This document shows, one piece after another, positions 1 to 12,208 of a stretch of DNA of 64,000 nt. Source of the stretch: Bathynomus jamesi (taxonomy: Eukaryota > Arthropoda > Malacostraca > Isopoda > Cirolanidae); assembly GCA_023014485.1 (NCBI GenBank), contig JAJOZX010009073.1, positions 62,001 to 126,000 of the forward strand. Direction: 5' to 3'. The notes under the pieces were generated by a model that was not told where the DNA came from, made no database searches, and worked only from the letters and a program-made list of their open reading frames with translations. Both the position numbers and the translations under genes were made by a program. Every line of letters starts with the position of its first letter. The first letter of the stretch is position 1.

Positions 1-303
1 TTTATCATGAAAAAATGGGAACATCGTATTTGATAGTAAAAATTGGGAAAATTCTGAGAAAACAGAATAGTTGGCATGTATGCCTTATCATATCTATATA
101 GGTTTCTTTTTGGGGCCATTTTTCAGAGATACTGCTGGGGTCTAGGGCCATTATCTTGGCCTGGAGGGGTCCCCTGCAATGATCTGTTTGGTGAAGTTGT
201 TTCTTATCTGGGTTTGAGAAAAGTTGCACCATTGCTCCCTTCACCCACCCTGCCACGTAAGCTGGTTGAGGGGACCTTTTTATCATGGGTGATGTCCTGC
301 TAG
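1..303. repeat. Unclassified dispersed repeat, left part
   Basis: Positions about 100-303 match 12540-12745 at many blocks, for example GAGAAAAGTTGCACCATTGC and GGTGATGTCCTGC. The match resumes at 8492-8520 after the inserted shell, against 12745-12770. I see no coding frame with family similarity; the short open frames here look like chance. The class (SINE, LINE tail or other) cannot be told from the sequence. Confidence 0.6.
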
Positions 304-584
304 CAAGGCATCCACAGGATCAATTAAGTAAGGGGGCACAAGTATTTGCAGGAGCTCTAGGGGGTCCAGGGGCATGCTCCCCTGGAAATTTTTGAAATTT
401 ATGTTGTCTGGGACAGCTTTTCCTGCCTTCTGGAGGCAGTTAGGAGGGCAAATTATAGGGCTTCAAATACTGAAAAATAAGGATTTTTGTAGACATCCTT
501 TGTATGTCCATGATATTAGGGTGAAACCAGATACGCAATAACTTGGTAGATATACACATTTATTATTCTTAAATATGGGAAATT

Positions 585-1190
585 TGTTAGAATTATGCCT
601 AAACAAAACTCAAATTACGAAATCAAATTGCAAGCTTATAGCACTAAGCTTAATTATAGCAAACAAAATCCTAACACATAAATTTAACTAAAACCCTGGA
701 AACCCTAAACCTTAATAATTAAATAAATAAACAAACCTTAAACCCTAAAACAAAATAAATTAACAAATGCTAACTGTTAATATTGAAATCGAGTACTTAC
801 CACCTACGTAGTTTTGAAAAACTTAGTTATTCAGAGATCTAATTATTAAGAATGTTTATAATATCAAATCAAATTAACCTGAAATTGCTAAACTACAATT
901 CCTATTATAACAAACCATTACCAAACTTTTAGTAATTACAACAAAACTAAGAAAAAATAAGAGATTCTTCTGAATCCTAAGTTTAAATTTTTAAACAACA
1001 CCAAGGGAATTTTTAGACTGAATACCGAAGGCATATGCACAGTGTGCACAAAACTGGCCATTCAACAGAGGAAAAAACCTAAAATTGAATCACGCACTCC
1101 TGGGCAGAAAATTCTGGAATTGGAAGTTGTGATTCCACATACACTTTCTTTAAGGGCGCGTTTGAACAAACCTATTTTAGTTATTTTAAT
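585..1190 (-). repeat. BEL/Pao 3' LTR
   Basis: About 606 bp closely matching 7703-8329. It begins TGTTAGAATTATGCC on the plus strand. Homology to the other LTR continues to TTATTTTAAT at 1190 and then stops. A TGTT...AACA inverted terminus could place the formal end at 1166, but the extra shared bases and the AAATT duplication favour 1190. Confidence 0.85.
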
Positions 1191-1263
1191 TTTAATAACC
1201 TCCGCGGCGAGAAAAGCGATATTTGTTATTTAAGGAATATCATAACTCAACCTATCTTTTATT

Positions 1264-1788
1264 TCAACTGATCTTTAATCTTCTGAAGGCATCTAAAGCA
1301 GTCTTTCTTTTGGGCCTGGAAGTTTGAACTACATTTTGAGGTTGACCTTGAGTATGAGGTGTCTGATTGGAAGTGTGAATCTGAGAAGATTGAGTTTGAT
1401 TATTTTGAGGTTGAGGTTGGGTTTGTTTTGACCCTTTATGAGTAACTGACAATTCAAGGGGATATAAGAGACAAATAGGGTAGTTCATCATTTGACCATC
1501 TGCTCACTTAAGAATAATGCTTCTAACTTTATCATCATCACCAAATATAAGTTGCAAAATTCTACCCATCTGCCAAAAAGGTCGAGATTTGACAGGAGAT
1601 TTTATGAGTGCCACATCATCAACATTTACACGGTTTTCCCAATTTGTTTGGAAAAAATCGTGACTGTGTTCACGCAAGCTCAACAAATAAGAATCGTACC
1701 ACATCTTCCTAAAATCGTTAAATTTTTTATGAATTTGCTTAAGTGACGACATTAATTGGTCTTGTGAAGGAGGATCTCTTTCCCACAA
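1264..1788 (-). pseudogene. BEL/Pao pol C-terminus (DUF5641-like)
   Basis: Read from 1788 down, the frame encodes the domain that follows integrase in BEL/Pao polyproteins: a WYDSYLLSLREH stretch, then VDDVALIKSP, then WQMGRI. One in-frame stop near 1502 separates it from the last segment, which has CLLYPLELS and a basic RPKRKTALDAF tail, also typical of the family. The Gln/Asn-rich stretch between these is not informative. It lies just inside the 3' LTR, as expected. Confidence 0.8.
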
Positions 1789-1905
1789 TGGATCATCTAA
1801 ATCATCTTCAAATTTAAGAGCAAGCGATTTATTGGAATGAATCTTAAGGAAAGAGTTCAGAGTTAGAGGGTTAAGTTCATTTTTGGAAAATACATATGTC
1901 AGTGG

Positions 1906-2235
1906 TCACGAGTTTACAGCATTTTGAATGTTCAACAACAAAGTTAAGAAGTCAAAATAATTCAAAGTAGAACATCTGATGGATTTATATAAACAATGCT
2001 TCACCACTCTAATAAGACATTCCCAGGCCACCCCCATCCACGCTGAATAAACAAGAATTTTAATGTGTGTAATATTTTCTTGCATGTGCTCTGAAAATTC
2101 ACCGGACGTTAAACATTGTTTGAAAGCTTTTCCAGCTGCCACGAATGTTTTACCATTATCACTATAAATAAAGTTGCACACGCCAGAGAAATTGGTAAAG
2201 CACTGGAAGGATGACAAGAAGGTCTGAGCTGTCAA
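1906..2235 (-). pseudogene. BEL/Pao integrase core fragment
   Basis: The fragment contains SDNGKTF, the second catalytic Asp region of retroviral-type integrases, followed by a decayed continuation resembling the HxxxxWE region (AWMGVAWECLIRVVKHCL). The N-terminal part of the catalytic core lies between 2235 and 2490 in other frames and is disrupted. In an active element this enzyme inserts the cDNA into host DNA. Here it is truncated and out of frame with its neighbours. Confidence 0.8.
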
Positions 2236-2489
2236 ATCAGGTAATAGGTCAAGGTGAATTGCTCTTATATTTAGGCAAGTGTTAAAGAAGAATATACATT
2301 TTCACAGGCATTCTAGTGTTTGAATCCTTTATGAAAATGTGACCCATAAAATCTACTCCTAGGTGTTTGAAAGGATGGAAAAAAATTCATTTGAGCTTTG
2401 GTAAAGTTTGTGAATTTTGGATATTGATAAGCAAACTGATTGAACTTTTTGCACAGTATGCACTCTGATAGAACAGATTTGATTATTTG

Positions 2490-3581
2490 TCAAGCTCCAG
2501 TTACCCAATAACCTTGCATACTAAGCATGGATTGTAAACGGAGATGTTTGCATTTAAGGTGACAATCTTTTATTATCAATGCAGTTAATTGGTGATGTTT
2601 GCCTAATAATATAGGATTAATGATGATGTAATCATAGTAATTTGTTTTAGTTATTCTTCCTTTGCTTCTGATCAGACCATGTTCATCCAAAAACAAATTT
2701 AATTTTTTAACTATGGAGGGAATTTCTGAAGTAGTCTTTGGTGTAGAAGCTAGGCTCTCAAGAAATTCATTTTCAACTTTAAAGGATTCGTTGCATGACC
2801 AGTAAAGTTTCGAAGCAAAATCTACATTGACCGTTTTACGTCTCAATCTAAACACAAATTTAAGTACGTAACTAGTCACTCTATATAACTTGTGAATATC
2901 AGAATATTTGCTGATGTCTAAGATTGGTTCTGGTTCATCATTAACTATCACTGACATTACAATATTATTTGGAGCTTGCTCAACCTTAATTTTGCTTGGA
3001 AGAGAGAGACATCGTAATTGATGTTTGGGTCTGAGAAGTGGATCTAACAACCAACTGGGACCATTTAGCCAAAAATTTATTTTAGATTGGAACTCTTTAA
3101 ACGAGATACCTCGAGTCACTAAGCCTGATGGATTCTCCTGAGTAGCCACATACTGAAAACTGATGTTAGTTTTAAAGTTTTCCTGAATATCTTTTTTCAT
3201 ATCCTTGATGTCTTGAATATGGTTTTTCACAAAGATTGACTTGTTCTTTATGTTTATGTTCTCACTGAGAATCCAACTCAAGGCTATCTGAGCATCAACA
3301 AAAATTTCAATGAACTGAAATGAGGTCTTAAAACTACTCAGTAACTCAGGCAAACATTTTAAGGCTAAATATACAGCTAGAAGTTCCAATGATGGTAAAG
3401 TTCTACCCTTTAAAGGAGCAACTTTAGCCTTGGAGAACAAGAAGTTTGATTTATTTTGACTAATAACATAAGTAGCAAAGCCATAACTAGCCATGCTAGC
3501 ATCACAGAATACTGCTAAGTTAACAATTTCATTTTCACTAAACACCATTCTATTGATTTTGAGTTCTTTAAGTTTGATCAA
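2490..3581 (-). pseudogene. BEL/Pao RNase H and integrase zinc-binding region
   Basis: The 363-residue frame starts with a Pao-type RNase H-like domain: FCDASMASYGFATYV carries the first catalytic Asp, LPSLELLAVYLAL the Glu helix, and EIFVDAQIALSWI a further Asp. The C-terminal 40 residues hold HHQLTALIIKDCH and HLRLQSML, the His-rich zinc-binding domain before integrase. RNase H removes template RNA during cDNA synthesis. The frame stops at 2490, before the integrase core. Confidence 0.85.
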
Positions 3582-3675
3582 ATTGTTATATATCTTTGGT
3601 CTTTAGAGTTAAATTGGGATCAGGAAGTGGGGTCTGCAGAACAGAAAGAATGGACAAAGTTTTTACATTAGCACT

Positions 3676-4920
3676 CTACCTCGGATGGTTACAGGTAAGA
3701 AAAGGGACAAGGATTTGTGATAATATTTGACGTTTTGTGTTGGCATGGCTATCAAGATTATACTCATTTAACATAAGTTGGTCAGGCTCTACGCTGTATA
3801 AGTAACCAAGTACTCTTTCTGAACCACTACCATGATCTTCCACCCTACCTTGCTCTACCATGTCCTCTTTCAAATCATGAAGGTTAGAATTAAGGGAACG
3901 AAGTTCAGAACCTCCTTCCAACATACGTGAATAAGCTTTCTGATGAACTTTGTACAGTACATTAGGGTCGTAATGAGTGTAAATGAGATTATCGACGTAA
4001 AAACAGTTATTCAGCACATCTGAGACTAAATCATTGGGATAAAGTTTAACATGATGCTTAATCAAATATTTCAAAATAAATGGTGAACTCACAAGCCCAA
4101 AAACAATAGTAGTGTATCTATATGTAATTATCTTATCATTGTTGTCTACCCAAAGGAAACAAAACCTATTTCTATCTGCTGTTAATTTTAACTTAATCTG
4201 CAAAAAGGCCTGTTTGATGTCAGAAAGCAAAATGAGAGGATTGCTTCTAAATTTGCATAGAAGGGTAAATAAGGATGACATCAAATCTATACCTGGATAT
4301 GCTGCTTCATTCAATGAAATACCTTCATTGGTCTTAAGGCTACAATTAAATACTGGTTGTATTTTAGTTGTAACTTGAAATCCTGTCTTTACAACAGGTC
4401 TATGAGGTATCCATATAAAATTGTGATAATCTGATAGATCTACAGAAAACTGTTCTATAATGCCATCTGCTAATAATTGATGGAATACGGCAGTGTAACT
4501 TTCAAACAAGTTCTTATTCTTTAATTGTTTGACTACTCTATTGAGTGTGGCAAGAGCTATTTTGAAATTAGAAGGGACCTGTCCTATACAATCGTCATGC
4601 CATGGTAATTCTACAAAGTATTTCCCCTCTTTAAATTCTATAGAGTCGTTAAACTGTTTAATTTTAAACTCATCTAAGTTGGCTAAGTGCTCACTCCTTA
4701 TGCCAATTGACTAGTTTAAATAGGTTTTCCAACCCTAAGTCTAAGTCTGGTTCAGATTTAGAAACTGATAATGGGTTGAAATAAGTAGGGAAGGGTGCAA
4801 GATAGTATTCACAACACACTCCAAACAAAGTGAGGAAGGTTCTTTGTTATTTTTCACTCCCTTCATGCTGCAACCGCGGTTCTTCATTGTCAGTGGTATG
4901 ACCCAAGTTCAGGTTACCCG
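3676..4920 (-). pseudogene. BEL/Pao reverse transcriptase
   Basis: The uninterrupted part (4509 down to 3676) holds RT blocks: VFNCSLKTNEGISLNE, LLSDIKQAFLQI with the first catalytic Asp, and FCFLWVD. The catalytic box reads FYVDN where BEL elements normally have YVDD, so the second Asp is an Asn and activity is not expected. Sequence 4510-4720 continues the N-terminal RT region (LPWHDDCIGQVPSNF) but is broken by stops. A frameshift separates it from the RNase H frame. Confidence 0.85.
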
Positions 4921-4921
4921 A

Positions 4922-5884
4922 TCAGGACAATATTGAGTTTGAGTTTATACTAGTACAAACATCCACCATTGCCTTAACTGTATGCAAGGTATCAGGTGTT
5001 TTACTATCGTGTATGTTGCCAATACAAGAATCAGTTTCAGACAAGCCAAGTGGATTCGCACCTCCAAGGTTACTAATGGCCTCATTTTTAACTTTTTTTT
5101 CAACCTCTCTAAAATTGTTAGTTTTAAAATCAGCTGGCAGTACCACGTAGGTTTTAGTGCCCATAGACTCTGACAGGGGGTTAGTAAGTTTAAGATCAGC
5201 TGACAGTGCCACGCAGGTTTTTGGGCCCACGGACTCCGACACTGTGTTAGTAAATTTTGGGTGAGGGTCACTTGTTTTGCCAACTTGCTCTTGTCCCTTC
5301 ACGGCGCTGCGGGATACTCTGCCAAATGGTATTATACCCCAAGCCACCACGAAAGCAGGGATAGAGCTATTTAGTTGAAACATTTTGAAATTTTGGAGTA
5401 CATCAGCTCCCAGGAGACCACGAATTCCCCAAACCTTATCATCATTCTGGTCCTTGAACTGAGAGTCAGCTAACATGTAGCCTTCTGAAAGTTTGTTTAT
5501 GCGGTCCCTTAACCCTGCAACAGAGAAGTTCAACAACATTTCACTGTCTATCAGGAAGGAAAACTTGGTAAAACTATGAGGGTTTAAGTGAATATGTTTT
5601 TCAGCCTCCCTCAAAAACCTAGTGAAAACACCAGTAAACATTCGTAGTTTGCATTTATGAGTTTGAAGTTTGTCCAAATCAAGTCCCAAATCAAGAGCCA
5701 CAGAAGGCCCAATGTACGATCTTTGAGAAGCTGTGTCCAACAAACATCGCACACTAACGACCTTGTCCCCCAATCCGAAGTCCAAGGTCACAGTGGGAAG
5801 CAAGTAATCTTTATTGAAATATGATTCGCTACAACCCTCCGCAGCAACAACCCCAGAATGTACCACAAATGACTTGTCTTGCAC
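4922..5884 (-). pseudogene. BEL/Pao aspartic protease region (DUF1758-like)
   Basis: The 320-residue frame contains VRCLLDTASQRSYIG, a DTAS aspartic-protease active site in the context typical of DUF1758 of BEL/Pao Gag-Pol. A downstream WGIRGLLGADVL matches the conserved GxDLL-type block of these proteases. The C-terminal third has tandem variants of LTNPLSESMGTKTYVVLPAD and looks poorly constrained. The protease would cut the Gag-Pol precursor. The frame is not continuous with gag. Confidence 0.85.
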
Positions 5885-6053
5885 TAGTCAAGAAGATGAA
5901 GTAGGACAAAGAGCTGAAATGCGAGATTTTTTAGAGCAAAAGGCGCAACAGAAGGAAATTTTTTAATCTTTACCAGGACAGGTATCCTTAAAATGTTTTT
6001 TGCTAGAACACATGACACAAAGTTTGAGCTCTCGACAGTGATCAAGGCGCTTT

Positions 6054-6335
6054 TTAAGGGTCATACTTCTGGCATTTTAACATACTATGACTACCCTGAC
6101 AGAACTTACAAGGATTGAAAGTATTAGCCTTTTGGGCTTGATCTTTAACTTTAATTTCAGTTTTGAAATTTTGCAAAGTTGGAGTTTGAGCTGAAGTTTG
6201 TGATTTTAAAGAAGAGGGTTTGTTTGACTTAGGGGCGTTATCATTTTCAGTTTTAGCATTTGATAGGTTCTTTGAAGGTCTTAGTTTTTGAAGGGTCCAG
6301 ATGACAGACACATAGTTGTCTAAAATTTCTTTCAA
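6054..6335 (-). pseudogene. BEL/Pao Gag zinc-knuckle segment
   Basis: A Lys/Ser/Thr-rich linker ends in CKFCQGSHSMLKCQKYDP, a CCHC-like zinc knuckle (C-x2-C-x4-H-x4-C) of the kind found at the C-terminus of BEL Gag, where it binds RNA. It lies between the DUF1759 segment and the protease, as expected. Stops separate it from both. Confidence 0.75.
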
Positions 6336-6439
6336 GGATGGGTAATTTGAATTAATTTTATGACTTAACTCTTCTGAATGACAATGGAAGTTTTTGATAC
6401 ATTATACGGCTCATTAATTTATTACCAGGCGAATTGTCT

Positions 6440-6811
6440 TCAAAAAAATCTGTTAAAGTTCTTAAGATTGTACAACACAGCCCTAACTTCATTTAGCCAA
6501 ATACTAAGCTTATCATACTGGTATTCCTCAACAGGTCTAGCATTAATTATTTTCCTAAAAGCTTCATCTGTTATAAAGGGGATATCCAAAAATTCAGCTT
6601 CAAGAAGATTCAGTGCTACTTCATAATTTGCATCTGTATTTGATATATGTTTAATTATGGTATAGGCATAATCCTCAAGGTAACCCTTTAAGTATGCAAG
6701 CTTAGAAGAATCTGTTAGATCTACTCTAGAACCTATAACATTTTGGAATTGGGAAAGGAAGCTCTGAAAATTATCCTTCTCAGATACACCACTAAATGTA
6801 TTGCACTGCAA
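6440..6811 (-). pseudogene. BEL/Pao Gag DUF1759 segment
   Basis: The 123-residue frame has the DUF1759 signature: NTFSGVSEKDNFQSFLSQFQ near the start, DSSKLAYLKGYL in the middle, then the NYEVALNLLEAEF repeat region. DUF1759 is the capsid-type domain of BEL/Pao Gag. It is broken before the zinc-knuckle segment at 6335. Confidence 0.85.
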
Positions 6812-6934
6812 ATTGGTAGGGGAAGGGCTTCATGTTTTAATACAGCTTTAAAACCTGACAAAAGATTTTCAAGTCTGTCAGTATTAGGCTGATTTCCTTC
6901 ATTTGAATTGAAAGAGGCATTACCCTGAGAAGTT

Positions 6935-7336
6935 TCAGCTCACCTCAACAGCTTTATTTAAATTAGCCAACGATGTATTAACGTCAAAATGGTAATCAGA
7001 CTGCAACTCAATCTCCCGTCCAAACAATTTTTTATCGAGGTCAAGCAATTCATGAGTTCTATAAATCTCTAACAACTTAGCATCATAGGTTTTAATATCC
7101 TCTAAAGTTGAAGTGATGATGTTAGACTGCAATTTTAAGTTTTCTTTAGTAAGCTCATTCTTATCAACAAGTTTAAAAGTTTTATTTAACGTGCAAGTGA
7201 TTTTTCGCTTGAAGACAGCCCTAGATATTAATTCTCGTGCAGCTGCTTTACAACTCTCTACAATGGAATTGATGTCTTCCAAGGTTTCCCTAGTATTAAT
7301 TAATCCTAAAACAGAATCTTCAAAATCTATCTCCAT
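6935..7336 (-). pseudogene. BEL/Pao Gag N-terminal segment
   Basis: The 133-residue frame starts with ATG at 7336, about 370 bp inside the 5' LTR, and is predicted to be helical (NTRETLEDINSIVESCKAAAREL; LEDIKTYDAKLLEIYRTHELLDLDKKL). Its position and coiled-coil character match the region before DUF1759 in BEL Gag. I assign it by position, not by a sharp motif. Confidence 0.6.
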
Positions 7337-7702
7337 TGTAAAGTTGGGGGAAAATACTACCAGTCGGCTACCTCAAACGAAATTACCCTAAATACTGAAA
7401 TACTAAAATGGTAAATTAGATGTATAATAATGGTAATTGGATTCAGGATGCTAAGTCACACTTCGTGAAATTACTAAAACGTCAAGGTAACAATTATGAG
7501 ACCTAACTTGAGGCTCTTATAAACACTAAACACAGTCAAAAGCCAATAAACAACTTTAAACTAAGCCCTAATTTATCTGATAGTTAAATCAAACTACAGT
7601 CAGTTTAGTAAGTACAGTACCTAATGAAAAACTGATGACTCTAACCAATTTAATCTATGTTGACTCCAAGCTTAAACTATAGTTGAACAAGTTTTTCAAT
7701 TA

Positions 7703-8329
7703 TGTTAGAATTATGCCTAAATAAAACTCAAATTAAGAAATCAAATTGCAAGCTTATAGCACTAAGCTTACTTATAGCAAACAAAATCCTAACACACAAA
7801 TTTAACTAAAACCCTGGAAATCCTAAACCTTAATAATGAAATAAACAAACCTTAAACCCTAAAACAAAATAAATTAACAAATGCTAACTCTTAATATTGA
7901 AATAGAGTACTTACCACCTACTTAGTTTTGAAAAACTTGTTAGTTATTCAGAGATCTAATTATTAAGAATGTTTATAATATTAAATCAAATTAACCTAAA
8001 ATTGCTAAACTACAATTCCTATTATAACAAACCATTACCGAACTTTTAGTAATTACAACAAAACTAAGAAAAAATAGAGATTCTTCTGAATCCTAAGTTT
8101 AAATACTTAAACAACACCAAGAGAATTTTCAGACTGAATACCGAAGGCATATGTGCAGTGCGTCCAAAACTGGCCATTCAATAGAGGAAAAAACTAAAAT
8201 TGAATCACGTGCTCCTGGGCAGAAAATTCTGGAATCGGAAGTCACGATTCCACATATACTTTCTTTAAGGGTGCCTTTAAGGGTGCCTTTAAGGGCGCGT
8301 TTGAACAAACCTATTTTAGTTATTTTAAT
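7703..8329 (-). repeat. BEL/Pao 5' LTR
   Basis: About 627 bp closely matching 585-1190, with small differences such as an in-place tandem GGGTGCCTTTAA duplication near 8268-8292 that the other LTR lacks. The flanking AAATT at 8330-8334 pairs with 580-584. The differences between the LTRs show that the insertion is not recent. Confidence 0.85.
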
Positions 8330-8564
8330 AAATTATACAATATTAATAATATATATAGTAACCAATTACTATCTTCAAATATTATGACTGGATTTTGTGT
8401 TTATGATAAAATCTATTTGTAAGCAGTTGACGAAAAAATGAGGGGTCTTGGCCCCCTAATACCCCCTCGTGTGGATGCCCCTGCCTGCTAGTATAGGTTT
8501 TCCTTTGTAGACTTTACCATATTTTTTGTTTTTGGTGAGTTTAGTCAAGTTCATGAGTGTGAAT

Positions 8565-8758
8565 TCTTAAACGTCTCCTAAGAGCATTACTTTGTGATGC
8601 ACTGTAGGAATAAAAGGCTTTTCACTTTTTTGGTTTATATTCTTTTTGACTTTTTTCTTTTCACATACTGGGGACCCCAACCCAGGGTCTAACCAGATCT
8701 GTGTCTTTTAAGATGTGAAATTTGTGATGCACTGTAGGAACAAGTGCCACATTTAAAA
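8565..8758 (-). repeat. Zinc-finger repeat fragments with an R4 3' stub
   Basis: Bases 8565-8625 and 8700-8758 match the finger array downstream (TGTGATGCACTGTAGGAA, CACATTTAAAA). After the finger bases ending TTTTCAC at 8625 comes a short R4 3' end (TTTTTTGGTTTATATTC). An unrelated stretch of about 45 bp follows, then finger sequence again up to 8758, where the long R4 copy 1 begins. Confidence 0.7.
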
Positions 8759-11700
8759 TTTTCTCTCTCGGTTTATACTCATTTTGGTACTTTTTATAGC
8801 TGTAAGTGGGGCTTCCACCCAAAGCCAAACACTTCAACTATGTCTGAACTTGGCCTAGCATTCACTTAAGGAGGGTGACTGTTCCTTTTAATGCCCCTAT
8901 TTGGATTTCTATGTTCTGGGGCTGTCCTGGGATTGAATTCAGTTAAGTTGTTAGGTTGTTGTTCATCATACCTGTTGCCCCAACTATGATGGGGATAATA
9001 GCAGCTTCTTTCAATTTCCAGTTTCTCAAGTTGTAGATGAGCACCTGATATTTTGTGATTTTTTCCCTTTCCACTCTATTAAGGCCATAGTCATTTGGGA
9101 CACTGACTTCAATAAGTAAGGCACCCTTTTCCCTCTTGTCCCACACTATTGTGTCCAGTTTTACTGCAGAGTTGTCAATAAATGTGGCAGTTGGAATTAC
9201 TGTCATTGTATATAGTATAATGGTTATTTCCAGTGACTAGTGCAGGTGTATGATCCCATACATTTTTACTGCATTTGAATTCTAATGCTGTCATGATCTT
9301 CCAGTGGATATATTTGCAAATTTTATTGTGTCTGGCTTTATAGTACCCATCTGCCATGAGCACCCTACAGCCTGATATTAAATGGCCAACACTTTCCACC
9401 TCAACATGACAGAATCTACACTTGTCATTATTACTCATTCCAGCCATTTTTTTAAATGCATTTGTTAGGAGTGCAAGATCTTGGGCACCCATTATCAGTC
9501 ACTCTGTCATATTGCAGAACTCCTTTCCTTAGCCATTCCAATGATCCTTCTTTATTGATGTAGTCCTTCTGTAGTTCTTGATAGTATTTTCTAGCTCTTT
9601 GATGATGTTCCCATTCTTCTGCATGTTTGGCATGTTGTTCCAGCAAATCTTTTGTGACTTTTCCTAGCTATTAAGGTTGCTGGTACTCTTTCAGTTTCTA
9701 CTACTTCTTGTCATATTATTCCCTCCAAAGTGCTGGGCCAGTTTGTTGATGGAAGTGTGTTGAGTTACCCTTGTGTTGTGGTGTTCATGGACCAAAGCTA
9801 TTGTAGGGTTACTCAAACTCCTCAGATACTGCCCAATGCTGATGGTCAATGATTGGTGCAGCTGGTTAACCTCAGTCAATCCAATTCCTCCCAGTTTCCT
9901 TGGTAGGTAAAATCTGGGAAGACACTGGTTCCAGTATGTTGTTCTATTTAGAGTGAGGATTTTTCTGGTCTTAAAATCTGGTTTGTTTAGTTCTGATTGT
10001 GGCCAGTCTATTATCCCTATACTATAATTAATAACAGGGATGGCGAGTTGATTTATAGTTATTTTGTTCTTTGATGTAAGTTGGGTCTTGCGGATCTTTT
10101 TCAGTCTTTGTACATACTCTCCACTTATTTTCTCTCACATTTGCCAGTGTTCTACATTACCACTTTCTTCTATCCCAAGGTATTTGTTGGAACTATCCTC
10201 TTCTAAGTCTTGAATCCGTGTCTCTTCCTAAATTGATGTTATGGGTTTGTATTTTCTTGCCTCCCATAAATGTACAGTTAGCACACTTATCCAATCCAAA
10301 CTTCATTTTTATGTCACTGGAGTAAGTATGTACGATCTGTAATAGGTATTCTACATTTTGATCAGTCTGCATACAGCTTCAAGTCATCCATAAACAGTAG
10401 ATGGTTCAAAATGCTATCTGGATTTCTTCACCTAGCTTGACTGAGGTTATAGCAAAGTAGTTTGCTTAGGGGGTCCAGGGTGAGACAGAATAGCAAGGGT
10501 GACAAGCTGTCTCCCTGGAATATACCCCTCATGATCTTGACATGGGGGATGGATATTTTTCCATTTTTATGGGTGAGATTGATGTTTGTTCTCCATTTTG
10601 TAATCTGATTTGTTAAAGTGCTAATAATGGTAGGATGGATTTTGTACAGCTTGAGGCATTCTAAAATCTAGGAGTGTGGGACAATATCAAATGCCTTTTG
10701 ATAGTCTATCCATACCATACTTAGGTTTCTGCATCTTTTCTTACAGTATTCAAGGACAGTTTTGTTGATGAGCAGCTGATCCTTTGTTCCAAAGCAGTTT
10801 CTTCTACATTCTTTTTGTTTTTTCTCCAGATAGTCTCCAGCATCTAGGTGTTCATATATACTGTGCAATTAGGCCTGTAAATAGTTTATAGGTGGTGGTG
10901 AGGCAACAGATTGGGCAGTTTGTCTCACGAGTCTTAGGGATGAGGGTTGTATCTCCACTTGTAAGCCATTTTGGTGTTTCTTCTTCTCCCTGCAAAGTCT
11001 GTTTCAGCCAGAAATTTGGGAGCTTGTGTAGGCTAGGTTTTTTAAAGTTTGAGAATTTTGCCAGTTTCCTTCTTATCTTATCTTATCTTCCATTATAAAT
11101 AACTCCTCCATTTCCGGCTTACCCTCATTTGCCACCCTGATGGTCTCTATCCAGTCAGCATCATGGTTATGCTGTTCAGGGGTTTCAAATAGGGGTTTCC
11201 AGTATGTCTCCAACTGGGTTTGATCTGGTGATTCATGGCCTATTATTCTTTCTCTAATGAGATTTTGGTAAAAGCCTCTAGGGTTTGATGAAAATTGCTT
11301 ATGGATTTTCATGTCAATCTGCTTTTGTTTATTCCTGATTCTATTGGCTGTGGTTGGGATTTTTCCTTCCAATTCCAGCGCCTTGTCATGTAGTTGATTA
11401 TCTCTCACGTTATACTTTCTCTTTATTTTCCCTCTGTTGTTTGAGTTTTCCTTGTTGTGTGGATGTTTGGAAATATTATTTTAATTGGTTCAGTTCTCAT
11501 CTGGCTTGTGTAAGTTGTTTAGTTAATTTAACTTTCCAGGGAGGAGGTTTTGGTATATACTTTTGGTTGGGTTGGTTGGTTGGTTTGGGACAAGTTTCTG
11601 TTGCATGTATAGGCCAGCAGTATAATTTACTTGATTAAGTTCAGTAAGGTCTGTGTTGACTGGGACTAGTCTATTAATTGCTATATTTACTCTGCATAAT

Positions 11701-12208
11701 AGTTGTTTAAACTGTCTATTTTTACTAAGTTTGATCAGTTGGGGCCAGTTTTCCATATTCATGGTTTTAACAATTTCAATTAGATTTGCTAGTCTCTCCT
11801 GTTTCTATTTGCTGTAAATCTATATCTTCATGTCGTCGTGGTGGTGGTGAGTGGAGGGGGGTGGGAGTTCTTGATCTGGCTGGGGAAGGTTATGATGAAC
11901 CAGAGGATCCAGGTGAACTGGGTGGTGAGCCACCCATTCCTATCTGATGAATTGGATTGGTTAAAGAATGTTGGCTATCATGCTGTCTGCTTTGTGTGTC
12001 CAATGAACTATCAGATGCATCATCATCAATATTTTGAGCAGCTTCAAGGCACTAGAGTAGTGGAATAGGGTTCATTATTTGGCTGGTTTCATTGCGGATA
12101 AGCTTATCTACTTCATCATTCATGTATTCCATTTCTTGTTCACTAAATACCATCTGGGCTATGAAGTTGTGCTTCTGAGTGGTCAATCTTATAGCTGGAG
12201 TTTCTCTC
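8759..12208 (-). mobile_element. R4/Dong-like non-LTR retrotransposon, copy 1 (pseudogene, 5' truncated)
   Basis: This copy is collinear with copy 2 (13067-16716) over its whole length on the minus strand. Broken frames at 8943-9206 (restriction-like endonuclease), 9175-9492 (CxxC...H...C finger), 9452-9879 (linker) and 10668-10868 (RT palm) encode recognisable pieces. 11073-11408 and 11523-11762 match the N-terminal frames of copy 2. Many frameshifts and stops make it dead. The 5' end stops at about 12208, inside sequence equivalent to 16480 of copy 2. The 3' end abuts finger-repeat DNA at 8758. Confidence 0.85.

Larger units (their letters stand above)
585..8329 (-). mobile_element. BEL/Pao LTR retrotransposon, decayed full-length copy
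   Basis: Two direct long terminal repeats (585-1190 and 7703-8329) enclose gag, protease, reverse transcriptase, RNase H and integrase pieces in BEL/Pao order on the minus strand. The 5 bases AAATT lie immediately outside both ends (580-584 and 8330-8334), the duplication size expected for BEL/Pao. Every domain survives, but the polyprotein is split by stops and frameshifts and the RT active site is altered, so this copy is inactive. It sits inside a hAT-type shell. Confidence 0.9.
304..8483. mobile_element. hAT-type non-autonomous shell carrying a nested BEL element
   Basis: The left end CAAGGCATCCAC (304) and right end GTGGATGCCCCTG (8471-8483) are inverted relatives of each other (right end inverted: CAGGGGCATCCAC). 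They are flanked by a perfect 8-bp duplication CCTGCTAG at 296-303 and 8484-8491. Its own sequence is about 304-579 plus 8335-8483; the rest is the BEL/Pao insertion. The related repeat at 12735-12770 preserves the uninterrupted site. An 8-bp duplication with CA(G)GG ends is typical of hAT. No transposase of its own is visible. Confidence 0.75.
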
